Positions 7,347 to 15,981 of a stretch of DNA of 24,694 bases are shown piece after piece (the stretch's first letter is position 1; each line of letters begins with the position of its first letter). A model generated the notes under the pieces. The model was not told where the DNA came from. It ran no database searches and worked only from the letters and a program-made list of their open reading frames with translations. The position numbers and the translations under genes are program-made. This DNA is from JBBQVS01 sp038211295 (lineage in GTDB: Bacteria > Chloroflexota > Ktedonobacteria > Ktedonobacterales > Ktedonobacteraceae). The stretch is from NCBI GenBank assembly GCA_038211295.1, contig JBBQVS010000059.1:1-24694 (forward strand). The letters are read 5' to 3'.

Positions 7347-9173
7347 GTGAAAGTAACGTTTAACTGGCGTCCACCTGCACTTTGTAGTATTGTGTTGGTT
7401 GGTCTGCTCTTACGCCTATATGGTCTTAACTGGGATCAGGGGAATAGTTTTCACCCTGACGAGCGGCAAATTATGTTTCATGTTACGGCTCTTACATGGC
7501 CTAAAAGCATGGCTCAATTTCTTGACCCGGTTAATTCGCCCCTGAATCCGCACTTCTTCGCGTATGGCTCTTTTCCGTTCTACCTGTTGGCAGTGTTAGG
7601 GAACATTGGAATTCACTTTTTTCCCACTCTGGGAACGTTCACAAACCTTACGCTACTTGGACGCGTCCTTTCCGCACTATTCGATAGCGGCACTATTCTT
7701 TTAACAGGTCTTCTAGGCTTCAAGCTTGCCTACACATCATCGCTGTTACGCAAACAGGCATGGAGCGTTGCCTTGTTGAGCGCGGCCCTTGTTGCCTGCA
7801 CACCACTCCAACTCCAACTTTCACATTTTTATGCCGTTGATACACTTCTCCTTTTCTTTGTCACACTTACGCTCTACGCTTGTGTTCAGCTTGTCGATAC
7901 GGAACAGTCGATACGTTGGTCTCTAGTGATCGGGCTGGGGTACGGTGTGGCCCTTGCTACAAAGTTTAGTGCTGCTCCACTCGCGGTTCCCGTACTTGTT
8001 GCGGTTCTCCTGCGTTGGCGACGCCACGACTTCTTTACGTCGCTTACAGCTCTTTTCATTTCTGGCCTCTTCACTGTTATTATTTTTCTTATAGCCGAGC
8101 CATATGCATTGCTTGACATGACAAACTTCATTCAGCAGGTTGCCGACCAGGGTAGTCTGGCGCGTGGCACGCTCGACCTGCCATACGTGCGTCAGTTCGC
8201 GGGTACGACTCCCTATCTCTATGAAGCGCAGAACATGGTGCTCTGGGGTACGGGTCTTTTGCTTGGCCTTGCGGCAGCCATAGGACTGGTAAGCATGGGA
8301 GGGCGGATATGGAAGGAGCGTATTGGTGAGCATGGCGGCTGGCTTGTTATTCTCTCATGGATTTTTGTGTATGGTGCGATTACGGGGAGCTTCTACGTAA
8401 AGTTTATGCGCTATATGTTGCCGCTCTATCCCTTTCTTACTCTGCTTGCCGCTGCTTCGCTGCTCTCTTTCGCCTCACGCTTCTGGAATAGCTCGTCTCC
8501 GTCATCAGGAGATGAGAAGTCGAGAACTACACAAAGCAATGATGGTGTCCTGCGGATAGTGAGCTTGGGCCTGATTGTGCTTGTGCTTGGGGGAACCCTC
8601 TTTCAAGGTTTGGCTTTGCTCAATATCTATAGCCAGCCAAATACACGCGTACAAGCCTCGCTCTGGATGTACCATCATCTCGCATCTGGTAGCACGCTTA
8701 CCTACGAACAATGGGATGATGCATTACCGATTACCGTTGGCCAGTATACTCCGTCCGTGTTTACGCAAGTTGAGTACATGAATAGCTATGGGCAAGCGAC
8801 GACGGGCTTAGACTTGTATGGTGATGATACGATGGCGAAGGCGCAAGTTCTGGCGCGTCTCTTACCACAAGTTGATGCTATCGTCATGCCTACGAACCGT
8901 CTGGATAAGTCTATTCCACGCCTACCAGACCGCTATCCGCTCACTATTCGCTACTATCTCCTCCTTTTTAGTGGACAACTTGGCTTTCACCTTGCCGCGA
9001 CATTCGCGAATCATCCGCATCTGTTCGGAATCACGCTTGATGATAGCAACGCGGACGAGAGTTACTCTGTTTTCGATCATCCAACCGCGCGTATCTTTGT
9101 GCGTGATACTCCCTATCCCTACACGTCTCAACAGCTTCTACAGAAGTTGCTGGCTGGCGTTCGTCTTCCTTAA
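7347..9173 (+). CDS. GT39/PMT-like polytopic membrane glycosyltransferase
   Basis: This 608-aa integral membrane protein resembles the GT-C fold PMT/ArnT families, which use lipid-phosphate sugars to glycosylate targets on the outer face of the membrane. The start is GTG 7347; the ribosome site is weak. The first membrane segment covers residues 10-27, followed by the hallmark outer loop SFHPDER with the acidic pair D38-E39, where PMT-like enzymes keep the catalytic Asp. About ten further hydrophobic segments run to residue ~425. A soluble C-terminal region of about 180 residues (from WMYHHLASGSTLTYEQWDD) should lie outside the cell. It starts a run of envelope genes that includes two other multi-membrane proteins with similar acidic first loops. 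The sugar donor and acceptor are unknown. Mannose is tempting given the neighbouring mannosidase locus, but that is only inference. Confidence 0.82.
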   Translation: MKVTFNWRPPALCSIVLVGLLLRLYGLNWDQGNSFHPDERQIMFHVTALTWPKSMAQFLDPVNSPLNPHFFAYGSFPFYLLAVLGNIGIHFFPTLGTFTNLTLLGRVLSALFDSGTILLTGLLGFKLAYTSSLLRKQAWSVALLSAALVACTPLQLQLSHFYAVDTLLLFFVTLTLYACVQLVDTEQSIRWSLVIGLGYGVALATKFSAAPLAVPVLVAVLLRWRRHDFFTSLTALFISGLFTVIIFLIAEPYALLDMTNFIQQVADQGSLARGTLDLPYVRQFAGTTPYLYEAQNMVLWGTGLLLGLAAAIGLVSMGGRIWKERIGEHGGWLVILSWIFVYGAITGSFYVKFMRYMLPLYPFLTLLAAASLLSFASRFWNSSSPSSGDEKSRTTQSNDGVLRIVSLGLIVLVLGGTLFQGLALLNIYSQPNTRVQASLWMYHHLASGSTLTYEQWDDALPITVGQYTPSVFTQVEYMNSYGQATTGLDLYGDDTMAKAQVLARLLPQVDAIVMPTNRLDKSIPRLPDRYPLTIRYYLLLFSGQLGFHLAATFANHPHLFGITLDDSNADESYSVFDHPTARIFVRDTPYPYTSQQLLQKLLAGVRLP

Positions 9174-9184
9174 AAAGAGCAATA

Positions 9185-9210
9185 CAAGAGTTTTACGGAA
9201 AAAGCTCTTG
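9185..9210 (+). terminator. Probable terminator of the GT39-like gene
   Basis: CAAGAG (9185-9190) pairs with CTCTTG (9205-9210), and TTTT pairs with AAAA inside it with a 2-nt bulge and an ACGG loop. A T-rich stretch (TGTGTTCCTTTGTTTCT) follows. Confidence 0.55.
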
Positions 9211-9297
9211 CGTTGTGTTCCTTTGTTTCTCTATAAGCATTAAGACGTTTTGCTTGCTCCACTCACTCTTCACAACTTTACTAATTAATAATCGCTC

Positions 9298-9327
9298 TTG
9301 CTGCATGATAGGCACACGTGGTATATT
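9298..9327 (+). promoter_or_regulatory. Predicted promoter of the propeller protein gene
   Basis: TTGCTG (9298-9303), an 18-bp spacer and TATATT (9322-9327) preceded by TGg form an extended -10 promoter. The start would be near 9334, giving a leader of about 64 nt. Confidence 0.5.
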
Positions 9328-9344
9328 CTTCTAAGGCGACTCAA

Positions 9345-9365
9345 TGGGAAGAGACCTTCTTCCCA
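9345..9365 (+). promoter_or_regulatory. Hairpin in the 5' leader of the propeller gene
   Basis: TGGGAAGA (9345-9352) and TCTTCCCA (9358-9365) form a perfect 8-bp stem with a 5-nt loop, between the predicted start site and ATG 9398. It does not hide the ribosome site (AAGAAAGGG at 9382-9390). A short ATTTCT follows, so leader attenuation or 5'-end stabilisation are both possible. Confidence 0.4.
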
Positions 9366-9397
9366 ATTTCTCGTCGCTCTGAAGAAAGGGATCGTTG

Positions 9398-10387
9398 ATG
9401 CGTCAACACAGCCGAACATCGCTCTCCATTATTTGTGGTATTGTAGTATCGCTGTACCTTGTTCTTGTATGTTCTGCTCAAACCGCTCTTGCGTCACCAC
9501 TCAAGGTTCCAGTTAAAAAAGTCCGCCCACATGTTACATTTGGCTCAACCCAAGCCGCAGCAAGCCCCGCGCTCTACACCTTTGGGAACCAGCTCTACGC
9601 GCTGTGGGTAGCAAAAGATAATATTGGACATCTCACGATTGCACAATCCAGTAATGGTACGAGTTTTACCACTCCGATTGCGCTAACAGATACAACGACC
9701 TATGGATACGCCGCGCAGATGACCTCTTTTCAGGGGCATCTTTATCTCGCATGGTTCAGTTCAAATGGGAACAACCAAGTGTATCTTGGATACTACAATA
9801 ACAGCCCTACGTTGTCTAACCATACCGTTGTACCCGGCTCCTGTGTTGGTGGCAATACAAATGGAGAGGGTGATCCCGGTCCGGCTATAACCACGTTCAA
9901 CAACAAATTGTATGTTGCCTGGGCGGATTGTAATGATGCCTCAATCGATATCGCAACGTCCAGTGATGGCTACAATTTCACCATCACGAAAACCAATGTC
10001 ATCACACACGCGTTCTCGGCAATGGGTGTCATCAACAATCACCTCTATCTCGTCTGGGCAGGAACAGATTACTACCATTCCATTAACTATGGCAGCTATC
10101 CCGGCACCGGAACACAGATGAGCAAGATTGTCGTGTTAAATACAACTACCGATGAGCCTATGGGTATGACTGTGTACAACAATCATATGTATATAGGGTG
10201 GACAGGCTTTCCAGACCAGATGATACACTCTGGCTACTACACAGGAAGTGCGAGTTTATCAGATATGCATACTCTGAGCAACGCCAGAGCATTATTTGGG
10301 GTAGGGTTAGCTGCCGCCTTTGGTCATCTCTATACCGCGTGGTTAGACTACGATACTTATGTACTCAACATCTCACAGATAGAGTAG
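9398..10387 (+). CDS. Secreted six-bladed beta-propeller protein (sialidase/BNR-like fold, no catalytic site seen)
   Basis: This 329-aa exported protein starts at ATG 9398 with AAGAAAGGG 7 nt upstream (the TTG just before is not needed). A signal peptide covers residues 1-33, with likely cleavage after LASP or nearby; C26 in the hydrophobic core is not a clear lipobox. The rest is six repeats of about 45-55 residues, each built on a LYxxW core: LYALW (66-70), LYLAW (115-119), LYVAW (171-175), LYLVW (216-220), MYIGW (264-268), LYTAW (311-315). Each is preceded by a short Asn/Gly turn. Six such units predict a six-bladed propeller. I see no Asp-box series or Arg triad of true sialidases, so a binding or scaffold role is likelier than hydrolysis. 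It stands between two membrane glycosylation-type genes and has its own promoter and terminator. Confidence 0.75.
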   Translation: MRQHSRTSLSIICGIVVSLYLVLVCSAQTALASPLKVPVKKVRPHVTFGSTQAAASPALYTFGNQLYALWVAKDNIGHLTIAQSSNGTSFTTPIALTDTTTYGYAAQMTSFQGHLYLAWFSSNGNNQVYLGYYNNSPTLSNHTVVPGSCVGGNTNGEGDPGPAITTFNNKLYVAWADCNDASIDIATSSDGYNFTITKTNVITHAFSAMGVINNHLYLVWAGTDYYHSINYGSYPGTGTQMSKIVVLNTTTDEPMGMTVYNNHMYIGWTGFPDQMIHSGYYTGSASLSDMHTLSNARALFGVGLAAAFGHLYTAWLDYDTYVLNISQIE

Positions 10388-10417
10388 TGTGACGCTTGTC
10401 GTTTGCATTGAGAAGAG

Positions 10418-10453
10418 GAAAGAGGCAAGAAAAACACTTTTCTTGTCTCTTTC
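10418..10453 (+). terminator. Terminator of the propeller protein gene
   Basis: A 16-bp stem (10418-10433 with 10438-10453, one G-U pair) encloses the loop ACAC. The left arm is almost all purine (GAAAGAGGCAAGAAAA) and the right arm pyrimidine-rich. No separate T-run follows. Confidence 0.75.
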
Positions 10454-10627
10454 GGATGTGCCACCCTTAGTAATACTTTGACAAAGGTTCTATTATAGGA
10501 CTGATGGCGTGGAAAGGAACCAATAAAGCATAAACTACGTTAGTATTTGTAGCGAAATAAGTTCTCTGTAAATAGAGTGGCTTTTATTCGTCTTCATACA
10601 CAGCACATATTTTACAGGGAAATGGCT

Positions 10628-13027
10628 ATGATTGAACTATTCCAAATGTGGGCATTGGTTGGGGCCTTAGGACTGCTTTGCCTACCCCTTACCATGACCG
10701 TTTTTCATAATTTACCGGATCGCGGCTGGGCCTTTAGCAAAGCTATAGGTCTTGCTCTGCTGGCATTTTGTGTCTGGCTTCCACTGATGACGCTACACTT
10801 TTTGCCCTTTACTCAGCTGTTTATAGCTGGTATTTTGCTTATTCTCGTTGCCCTCAATCTGGTTGCTTATGTACGAATGCGCCACACCATTGTCAAAACA
10901 ATACGTCTCAACATTGGCTATATTCTCCTGGTCGAGCTTATTCTCTTTGGCATGATGTTTCTTTTGGGCTGGATGCGTTCCTACTTGCCTGATATCCGCT
11001 CGTATGAAATGTACATGGATGAAGGCTTCATCTCTGCGATTATGCGAAGTCCCACCTTCCCACCCAACGATATGTGGTTCTCAGGATACTCGCTTAACTA
11101 TTACTATTACGCGCATTTTACTGTCGCGATGCTGGCGAAATTGCTTGGACAATCTCCATCCATCGCCTTCAATACAGGTATCTCTCTCTTCTTCGGTCTT
11201 ACCGCCGCGGGCTTATTTGGCGTGACCAGCAATATTGTTGCCTGGGCGCGGTATTTACGCAGGCAAACGCTCTCCAATAACAGTATCGAATGTCCTGATA
11301 CTGTCCTTCCACCTTTACTGGGCGCGGCCCCCTATGGAATTGTCACAATGCTGTTAGGACTCGTCTTGGGCAATCTTGCTTCTACACAAATGTGGTGGCA
11401 GTTGCACGGCAATGTCTCACAGAACCCAGTTTACTGGTTCAACACAACGCGCATCATTACAAAAACGATTAACGAGTTTCCTGCGTTTAGCTTTTTGCTC
11501 TCGTGCTTTCACGCTCATGTGCTTGCGCTCACGTTTACGATTGTCGCAATCGGTCTTGCATTCAATCTCTTTCTTGAAGCCGAGGGTCGAGGTCTTAACG
11601 TGTTTGGGCGTGGCTGGCGGCTCCCTCTGACACTGGGAACAACCGCACTTATCATCGGGGGCCTCTATACAATGAATGGTTGGGATTTTCCAACTTACAT
11701 CGCGCTCGCCCTTGTGTGCATTGCACTACAGCAATGGTTGGCTTATGAACGGCAAATTACTCCTGCGCTTCTTCTCGATATTTTTACCGCGAGTGGGAGC
11801 TTGATCGCGCTCTCGTTTCTGCTCTATATTCCTTTTTACCTCAATTTCAACTCACCCGCTCAGGGCATTGGTATCGTAGGTGCCGCAGACCGTTCGCAAG
11901 TAAGTGATGAAGTATTGATTTACGGCCTTTTCGCGTTTGTTTTTCTCTCGTTGCTCTTCGCGAGTGGAATTAAACGACCCCTAATTGCCCAGCTTCCTTC
12001 AAGCGGAGGTACTGTCTTATCTCATCTTTCTGCCATAAACCGCCGCCGTCTTGCTCTTACTAGTATTGGTATGGTTATGGTGCTTGAGTTTGCACTACTG
12101 ATTTTTATGAGGAATGGGCTTACCTTTGTGCTTGCCGCCACCATCGCGCTGCTTGGAGCAATTCTAGTTTTTGTCCATCTTGGAGACCGTCCACATGCGT
12201 TTACGCTGCTGTTGGGGGCAGTTGCTTTTGCGCTGGTTGCCTTTTGTGAGGTGCTCTTTCTAAAAGATGTTTTCGCGAATGTTGTTCCACGCATGAACAC
12301 CGTCTTTAAGTTGTACTTTCAGGCGTGGGCCTTGCTTTCCATTGCTTCTGGCACGGGCTTGTACTTTATATTGCAAAGCTTCGTACCTGTACCATCGCTG
12401 ACGCCCCCACTGCGTATGGCGCAGCGCGACTTACAGATAGTATGGAATATTGCGCTTCTGTGTTTTCTTCTTGCGGGAAGTGTCTACCCATTTGTCGCGC
12501 CCGCACAACGTCTGACACAATACGATCCATTGACGGGACAGCCGTATCTGCATCGCACAAACAGCCTTGATGGCTTGACCTATCTGCAAACGGCCTCAAG
12601 CAATCCAGGGGACTATCAGGCTATTCGCTGGCTAAATGAGCATGTTCAGGGCGATCCTGTTATCGTAGAAGCTATAGGTGAAGACTATAGCACGGTGAAC
12701 GCGGGACGTGTGTCTGTGTTCACTGGGCTGCCTACACTCATGGGGTGGGTTGGACATGAAGAGCAGTGGCGTGCGAATTGGCTGAACAACCCGACGAACT
12801 ATACGGATTTTGCCAGTAGAGGAGTTGCTGTAGATACAATTTATACCAATCCACAACCTGCTACAGTGCTGGCAACAATGAACGCCTATTCTGCTCAATA
12901 TGTGTATGTTGGGCCATTAGAATACTTGAAGTACCATTCCATAAACCTGCATCGGTTTGGCACATATATGCAAGTGGTTTACAATGCATATGGTGTAACC
13001 ATTTATAAAGTGCGTGGAACGAGGTAA
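10628..13027 (+). CDS. DUF2298 / Chlor_Arch_YYY multi-pass membrane protein
   Basis: This 799-aa membrane protein belongs to DUF2298 (Chlor_Arch_YYY), found mainly in Chloroflexi and Archaea and related in layout to GT-C glycosyltransferases. I chose ATG 10628 because AGGGA (10616-10620) lies 7 nt upstream and the N-terminus (MIELFQMWALVGALG...NLPDRGWAF) matches the family; earlier starts at 10577 and 10622 have poorer ribosome spacing. The naming motif is present as NYYYYAH (residues 157-163), preceded by the acidic pair D131-E132 in the first outer loop and by FPPNDMWFSGYSLN. More than ten membrane segments follow to about residue 620. The extracytoplasmic C-terminal part carries WLNEHVQGDPVIVEA and GWVGHEEQWRANW, also family-typical. 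The function is unproven; a role in transferring or handling lipid-linked sugars is inferred. It probably forms an operon with the Agl23-like gene 65 nt downstream. Confidence 0.88.
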   Translation: MIELFQMWALVGALGLLCLPLTMTVFHNLPDRGWAFSKAIGLALLAFCVWLPLMTLHFLPFTQLFIAGILLILVALNLVAYVRMRHTIVKTIRLNIGYILLVELILFGMMFLLGWMRSYLPDIRSYEMYMDEGFISAIMRSPTFPPNDMWFSGYSLNYYYYAHFTVAMLAKLLGQSPSIAFNTGISLFFGLTAAGLFGVTSNIVAWARYLRRQTLSNNSIECPDTVLPPLLGAAPYGIVTMLLGLVLGNLASTQMWWQLHGNVSQNPVYWFNTTRIITKTINEFPAFSFLLSCFHAHVLALTFTIVAIGLAFNLFLEAEGRGLNVFGRGWRLPLTLGTTALIIGGLYTMNGWDFPTYIALALVCIALQQWLAYERQITPALLLDIFTASGSLIALSFLLYIPFYLNFNSPAQGIGIVGAADRSQVSDEVLIYGLFAFVFLSLLFASGIKRPLIAQLPSSGGTVLSHLSAINRRRLALTSIGMVMVLEFALLIFMRNGLTFVLAATIALLGAILVFVHLGDRPHAFTLLLGAVAFALVAFCEVLFLKDVFANVVPRMNTVFKLYFQAWALLSIASGTGLYFILQSFVPVPSLTPPLRMAQRDLQIVWNIALLCFLLAGSVYPFVAPAQRLTQYDPLTGQPYLHRTNSLDGLTYLQTASSNPGDYQAIRWLNEHVQGDPVIVEAIGEDYSTVNAGRVSVFTGLPTLMGWVGHEEQWRANWLNNPTNYTDFASRGVAVDTIYTNPQPATVLATMNAYSAQYVYVGPLEYLKYHSINLHRFGTYMQVVYNAYGVTIYKVRGTR

Positions 13028-13092
13028 AACAATGACTGGCTGTAAGAGGGTATCCTTCTCCAGAGGATAGTCTTAGCAAGGGGGAGATTCCT

Positions 13093-15621
13093 TTGAAGAG
13101 TTACGAGACAGAAGATAAAGCAAGAGTGACGCCAGAAGAAAACAATACTGCTAGTGAACAGGCACCTATGGAAGTTGCAAGTCCTGAGCAGATTGACGAA
13201 GATGCTACGTCGCAGAAAGTAGAGACGCTTGAAAACACTACAGGCGCGAAAAATAGCGTTGGAACTGTAGAGACGGCGTATGCGGCGGACGTTATGGAAA
13301 CGGAAGGTATTAACGATACAGATGTTGTATATGAAGAGGAAGGTGTAGAGCGTCCTAGAAAGAAGAGCTTTGCTCCGCCGACGCGAGAACAACTACTGAT
13401 ATGGCTCCCTTTCTGGGGTATTATTCTGCTTGGTGCCATTTTACGTTACTGGGGCCTCGGTTATAAGCCGCTTCATCATGACGAGAGTTTACACGCCTAT
13501 TATTCTTTGCAACTTATGCACAACATGGAAAACTGGTTTTCTTGTTTCGATCATAGCGTCTCTTGCTATCAATATAACCCTCTGTTGCACGGCCCGTTCC
13601 AGTTTCATGCTATTGCGTTTGTATACAAAATTAGTCAACTACTGGGTGCATACGATAATGGCGTCAACACGACGACGGTACGTATCGCCGCTGCGACACT
13701 TGGCACGGTGATCGTTGGTTTACCCTACTTTTTGCGCGATTACCTGGGCAAAGTGGGTACGCTACTGGCGTGTTTCTTGCTCGCTGTTTCTCCCAGTATG
13801 GTCTACTTCTCGCGTTTCGCGCGCGAAGACATCTACATGGCGTGCTTTACCCTGCTCTTGATCGTCGGGGCCGCACGGTACATTCGGGATCGTAACCCTG
13901 GCTGGTTGGTCATAGCCGCAGTCGGGTTCGCGCTCTCATATGCAACAAAAGAGGCTACGTTCCTTTCTCTTGCGGTCTTCGGTAGTTTCTTCGGTGCATT
14001 AGTGATATGGGAACTTGGTCTCAAGAAGTCGTTACGGACTGATGTAGCCTCTAACGCGCAGGGCGCGGTGTATTTGCCAAAGACATTTGCTCCAATCCTG
14101 CTAGCCGTGTACTTTGTTGTGCTTGGTATTGCAGCGAAAATCTTTTTCGGCTGGATGAAAAATTTGTCCATTTTCATCACCGATAAGAAAAATATTCCGA
14201 TGGCGGATCTGTATGTGCAGGGGCTGAAAGAGAAAACTGTTGCGATTGTTCCCTGGCTTGGCATTTTTCTTGGTGTCTATGTATTGAGCGTTCTCGCGCG
14301 TGAGATATTTGGCAAGACGCCACAGCCGGGCAAACGTAACTTTATTGCGCGACATATCGATCCGACGAAGCAGCCTGTGTTGGATACCATTTTTACTATG
14401 CCCTGGACGCACTGGTTCTTCGCGCTACTTGCTGGCTGGACGATCTTCATCTTACTGTTTACAGTTCTTTTCACAAACCTGAGTGGCGGTATTGGTGATG
14501 GGATATGGCAAGGGCTATACTACTGGTTGCAACAGCAGCAGGTCGCACGTGGCAGTCAGCCCTGGTATTACTATCTCATGCTTATTCCTCTGTACGAACA
14601 GATTGGGTTGGTGTTTGGGCTTGTCGGCATTGTGCGCTGTCTGACGCAGCCAACACGTTTCCGTCTCTTTCTCGTGTACTGGTTCCTCGGTAATGTAGCA
14701 ATCTATTCCTGGGCAGCTGAAAAGATGCCCTGGTTGATGATTCACATGACGATGCCATTGATGTTGCTTGGTGCGATTGGGCTTGAGCCTGTTGTAGTAA
14801 CGTTGTATAACTGGGTGAAGCAGCGCAGAATGGAACATGTTTCATTTGGTTCACGAACACAGGTAGCTCTGGGTGCTAGCGAATCTGCGGTACAACTTAC
14901 GTCACCAGCCCGCTTCAAGAGTGTCCCCCCAATCAAGGGAACTACGGCACTTCTTGGTGTATTGCTCGCGCTACTGCTTTTACTGCCCACGCTTCACAAT
15001 ATGTACGAGGTTTCCTATGTTCATGCGGCAGATGGCCCACATGAGATGATGGTTTACGTACAGACAACAACGGACGTTAACAAGGTTATGGCGAAAGTTG
15101 ATGCGCTCGATCAGAAACTCTATGGTGGACGCCATGAGTTATCTATCGGTCTGATGGACTCCGCGACGTGGCCTTTCGCGTGGTATCTACGCGACTATCC
15201 AAACGTATGTTTCAAGTTTCCAACAGGATGTCCCACGATTGCTAAAACCATTCCGGTAATTATTACAGGGCAAGAAGACATTTACAATACACAGGCGCAA
15301 TACGTGGCAACGCCAGGCAAGGGGCCTGGCTACACGCTTCACCAATACCATCTGCGTACTTGGTGGGATGAAGGTTATAAGCCCCCTGTGTGTATACCAA
15401 GCAAAACACAATCATGTGATGGTGAGCCAACGTGGGGCGGCGTTGGGCCTGGTGTCTGGTTGAGCTATGGCGGCTCGACTCCTCCAGGCGCAACATTCAA
15501 CCTGGGACGAGCTGTAAGCAATGTCTGGCAATGGTGGTGGCAGCGTAAAGCAATTGGTAGTACCGATGGCGCGTATGATATGGCTCTGTTCATCCGCAGT
15601 GATACCGGCATCACACCCTAG
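13093..15621 (+). CDS. Agl23-like (TIGR03663-type) membrane protein with acidic N-terminal tail
   Basis: This 842-aa protein starts at TTG 13093, supported by GGGGGAG about 7 nt upstream. Residues 1-95 are an acidic, Glu/Thr/Ala-rich, probably disordered cytoplasmic tail ending in a basic patch (RPRKKS). Membrane segment 1 (about 101-120) is followed by HHDESLHAYYS with the acidic pair D130-E131, and by YNPLLHGPFQFH (161-172). These are the signatures of the 'flippase activity-associated' Agl23 family, which shares the GT-C layout and is seen in Archaea and Chloroflexi. About ten more membrane segments and an outer C-terminal region (from about residue 635) follow. The 65-nt gap after the DUF2298 gene contains a small hairpin (TATCCT/AGGATA, 13051-13069), and the two are probably co-transcribed. 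A role in glycan transfer or translocation is likely but untested. The acidic tail could be lineage-specific. Confidence 0.85.
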   Translation: MKSYETEDKARVTPEENNTASEQAPMEVASPEQIDEDATSQKVETLENTTGAKNSVGTVETAYAADVMETEGINDTDVVYEEEGVERPRKKSFAPPTREQLLIWLPFWGIILLGAILRYWGLGYKPLHHDESLHAYYSLQLMHNMENWFSCFDHSVSCYQYNPLLHGPFQFHAIAFVYKISQLLGAYDNGVNTTTVRIAAATLGTVIVGLPYFLRDYLGKVGTLLACFLLAVSPSMVYFSRFAREDIYMACFTLLLIVGAARYIRDRNPGWLVIAAVGFALSYATKEATFLSLAVFGSFFGALVIWELGLKKSLRTDVASNAQGAVYLPKTFAPILLAVYFVVLGIAAKIFFGWMKNLSIFITDKKNIPMADLYVQGLKEKTVAIVPWLGIFLGVYVLSVLAREIFGKTPQPGKRNFIARHIDPTKQPVLDTIFTMPWTHWFFALLAGWTIFILLFTVLFTNLSGGIGDGIWQGLYYWLQQQQVARGSQPWYYYLMLIPLYEQIGLVFGLVGIVRCLTQPTRFRLFLVYWFLGNVAIYSWAAEKMPWLMIHMTMPLMLLGAIGLEPVVVTLYNWVKQRRMEHVSFGSRTQVALGASESAVQLTSPARFKSVPPIKGTTALLGVLLALLLLLPTLHNMYEVSYVHAADGPHEMMVYVQTTTDVNKVMAKVDALDQKLYGGRHELSIGLMDSATWPFAWYLRDYPNVCFKFPTGCPTIAKTIPVIITGQEDIYNTQAQYVATPGKGPGYTLHQYHLRTWWDEGYKPPVCIPSKTQSCDGEPTWGGVGPGVWLSYGGSTPPGATFNLGRAVSNVWQWWWQRKAIGSTDGAYDMALFIRSDTGITP

Positions 15622-15641
15622 CGTCTATGCTACTAAAACAC

Positions 15642-15670
15642 GAGAGAGCCTGATAGTTTTAGGCTCTCTC
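15642..15670 (+). terminator. Terminator of the DUF2298/Agl23-like operon
   Basis: GAGAGAGCCT (15642-15651) and AGGCTCTCTC (15661-15670) form a perfect 10-bp stem with a 9-nt loop ending in TTTT, 20 nt after the stop codon. No T-run follows. Confidence 0.7.
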
Positions 15671-15717
15671 CGTACAACATATCTACATGGCAAGCAGCTT
15701 ATGGTATAAAGGTTTCT

Positions 15718-15948
15718 ATGAGTGAGATAGACAAGAGAAACAAACTTGACGAAGAGGTTTTTTCATACCGCGCCACAAAAGATGGGAAGATTTTTCTTTT
15801 CTGGCGTGGTAAACAGATCAAGGCACTCAAGGGTGTTGCCGCGCAAGAATTTCTTGAAGAGATCAGCGACGCTGATACATGGGACGCCCAGCTAATAATG
15901 GCGAAAATTACGGGTAACTTCAAGCACGGTAACGAGCGCAAAAGCTGA
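15718..15948 (+). CDS. Small conserved hypothetical protein (76 aa)
   Basis: This is a 76-aa soluble protein with AAAGG (15708-15712) 5 nt before ATG 15718. The pattern FSYRATKDGKIFLFWRGKQI, ALKGVAAQEFLEEI, then QLIMAKITGNFKHGNE resembles a family of small uncharacterised proteins I recall from Gram-positive and Chloroflexi genomes. In that family the C-terminal AKxTGNFKxGNE is the most constant part. A beta-hairpin followed by two helices is plausible. I know of no assigned function. It stands alone, between the terminator of the envelope operon and its own terminator, which overlaps the stop codon. Confidence 0.8.
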   Translation: MSEIDKRNKLDEEVFSYRATKDGKIFLFWRGKQIKALKGVAAQEFLEEISDADTWDAQLIMAKITGNFKHGNERKS

Positions 15949-15969
15949 AATGCACGCTTTCAGTTTTTT
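15945..15969 (+). terminator. Terminator overlapping the stop codon of the 76-aa gene
   Basis: CTGAAA (15945-15950) pairs with TTTCAG (15958-15963) around a 7-nt loop, followed directly by six T (15964-15969). The stop codon TGA (15946-15948) is inside the left arm. Confidence 0.75.
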
Positions 15970-15981
15970 CTGTTAAGAGAT

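Noticed and set aside
10478..10496. TTGACA near TATTAT upstream of the DUF2298 gene
   Set aside because: The spacing is only 7 bp, and no -10 box lies 16-18 bp from the TTGACA. I could not define a promoter for this gene.
10577..10627. GTG 10577 as start of the DUF2298 protein
   Set aside because: ATG 10628 has AGGGA at 7 nt and gives the family-typical N-terminus; the upstream 17 codons look non-coding.
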